Of a stretch of DNA of 64,000 nucleotides, positions 63,549 to 64,000 are shown in pieces. The translations under genes were made by a program, and so were the position numbers. Source of the stretch: Ectobacillus funiculus (GTDB lineage Bacteria; Bacillota; Bacilli; Bacillales; Bacillaceae_G); assembly GCF_004138295.1 (NCBI RefSeq), contig NZ_SCFM01000014.1:62001-126000 (forward strand), written 5' to 3'. Below the pieces are notes generated by a model, which saw nothing but the letters and a program-made list of their open reading frames with translations, was not told the DNA's origin and did not search any database. Each line of letters starts with the position of its first letter. Position 1 is the stretch's first letter.

Positions 63549-63932
63549 ATGATCCAAGATGTGTTACAGTCCTTTTTCGGGATGAGTCCAAAAGCTGATT
63601 CTAAAGGATATCGATATATTGCAATTGAGCAAGAACAAGGATATGTAGTGTGTACCTCCGTTTGTGATATGGAGGATGTGGGCAAAGGATCGATTTCAAT
63701 CGGCTATAATGATGAGCAGGAAGTATGGATCGTGTGGCATCAAAACCATCATCCTATTGTGACTATTCAGCGTTTTACTGCACAGCAAGTCATTGCTTCT
63801 AAAGAAGATGGTGAGGAGCTGCTGCAGTTTGTATTTGAGCGATGGCCGAGCCGAATGCTGCAGGTGCAGTTTAAACCACATTTTGCGGTAGAAATGGGGA
63901 TGTATTGGGAAACCTGCGAGGAATGTGACTAA
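63549..63932 (+). CDS. Hypothetical protein
   Basis: 127 residues, soluble, mixed alpha/beta, with a CEECD end. GGAGGGATAAAAAG before the ATG supports it. I do not recognise the family. Confidence 0.72.
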   Translation: MIQDVLQSFFGMSPKADSKGYRYIAIEQEQGYVVCTSVCDMEDVGKGSISIGYNDEQEVWIVWHQNHHPIVTIQRFTAQQVIASKEDGEELLQFVFERWPSRMLQVQFKPHFAVEMGMYWETCEECD

Positions 63933-64000
63933 ATCAGGAGTCTATTCATAGGGTGCACCTTATACATATATCGGCTATTACGGTGTTTTACAATCACGCT

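Overview
The window is a stretch of Bacillaceae chromosome (Bacillus in the broad sense). Gene content and order follow the B. subtilis ypiA-to-ypeQ region closely. The window also has sporulation genes (ypjB, yppG, cotD), bacillithiol genes, a type-B RNase P RNA and Bacillus-style Shine-Dalgarno sites. The species cannot be named from the sequence alone. There are no rRNA or tRNA genes, no prophage, no transposase gene and no CRISPR array.

Layout. 0-7.4 kb: end of the TPR gene ypiA, reoY/ypiB, ypiF, the menaquinol:cytochrome c reductase operon qcrABC, ypjA, ypjB, a membrane zinc peptidase and ypjC. 7.4-15.3 kb: a tightly coupled metabolic run (ypjD, dapB, mgsA, bshB1, bshA, cca, birA), then panBCD behind a structured leader. 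15.6-24.5 kb: dinG, ypmA, ypmB, aspB, asnS, dnaD, nth, ypoC. 24.5-33.5 kb: ponA and recU on the minus strand, yppC-G, the coat gene cotD, ypsA, gpsB and rnpB. 33.5-38.5 kb: ypsC, a second DinG-like helicase (ypvA) and the M32 carboxypeptidase ypwA. 38.6-43.1 kb is the most accessory-looking part: a TauE permease divergent from a TrmB-type regulator, an intact guanine riboswitch in front of a truncated xpt, two small unknown ORFs and a DUF418 membrane protein. 43.2-51.9 kb: a candidate small RNA, the alkylpyrone pair bpsA-bpsB, a Fur-controlled 28-residue peptide gene, the double dynamin dynA, ypbS, a rhodanese, a structured non-coding RNA and the exonuclease ypcP. 52-64 kb: a DMT transporter, two RNase H-like proteins (ypdQ, ypeP), ypeQ, several small unknowns, a DUF485-symporter pair with a cre-like site, an anchored serine protease, topoisomerase III and a final unknown gene.

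The most unusual feature is a dispersed element family (family A, about 130 bp). There are twelve full or near-full copies, including two head-to-tail pairs and one decayed copy, plus two fragments. Each copy folds into a long hairpin followed by a small hairpin and a T-run, like an intrinsic terminator. Paired positions differ between copies in a compensatory way. A second, longer element (family B, about 155 bp) shares its ends, and some copies look chimeric. Two genes (aspB and the symporter) take their stop codon from an element end.

Other points worth checking are the orphaned guanine riboswitch, the Fur-box peptide, a hairpin that buries a perfect Shine-Dalgarno sequence at 55.6 kb, the panB leader with mutually exclusive hairpins, and three candidate non-coding RNAs.
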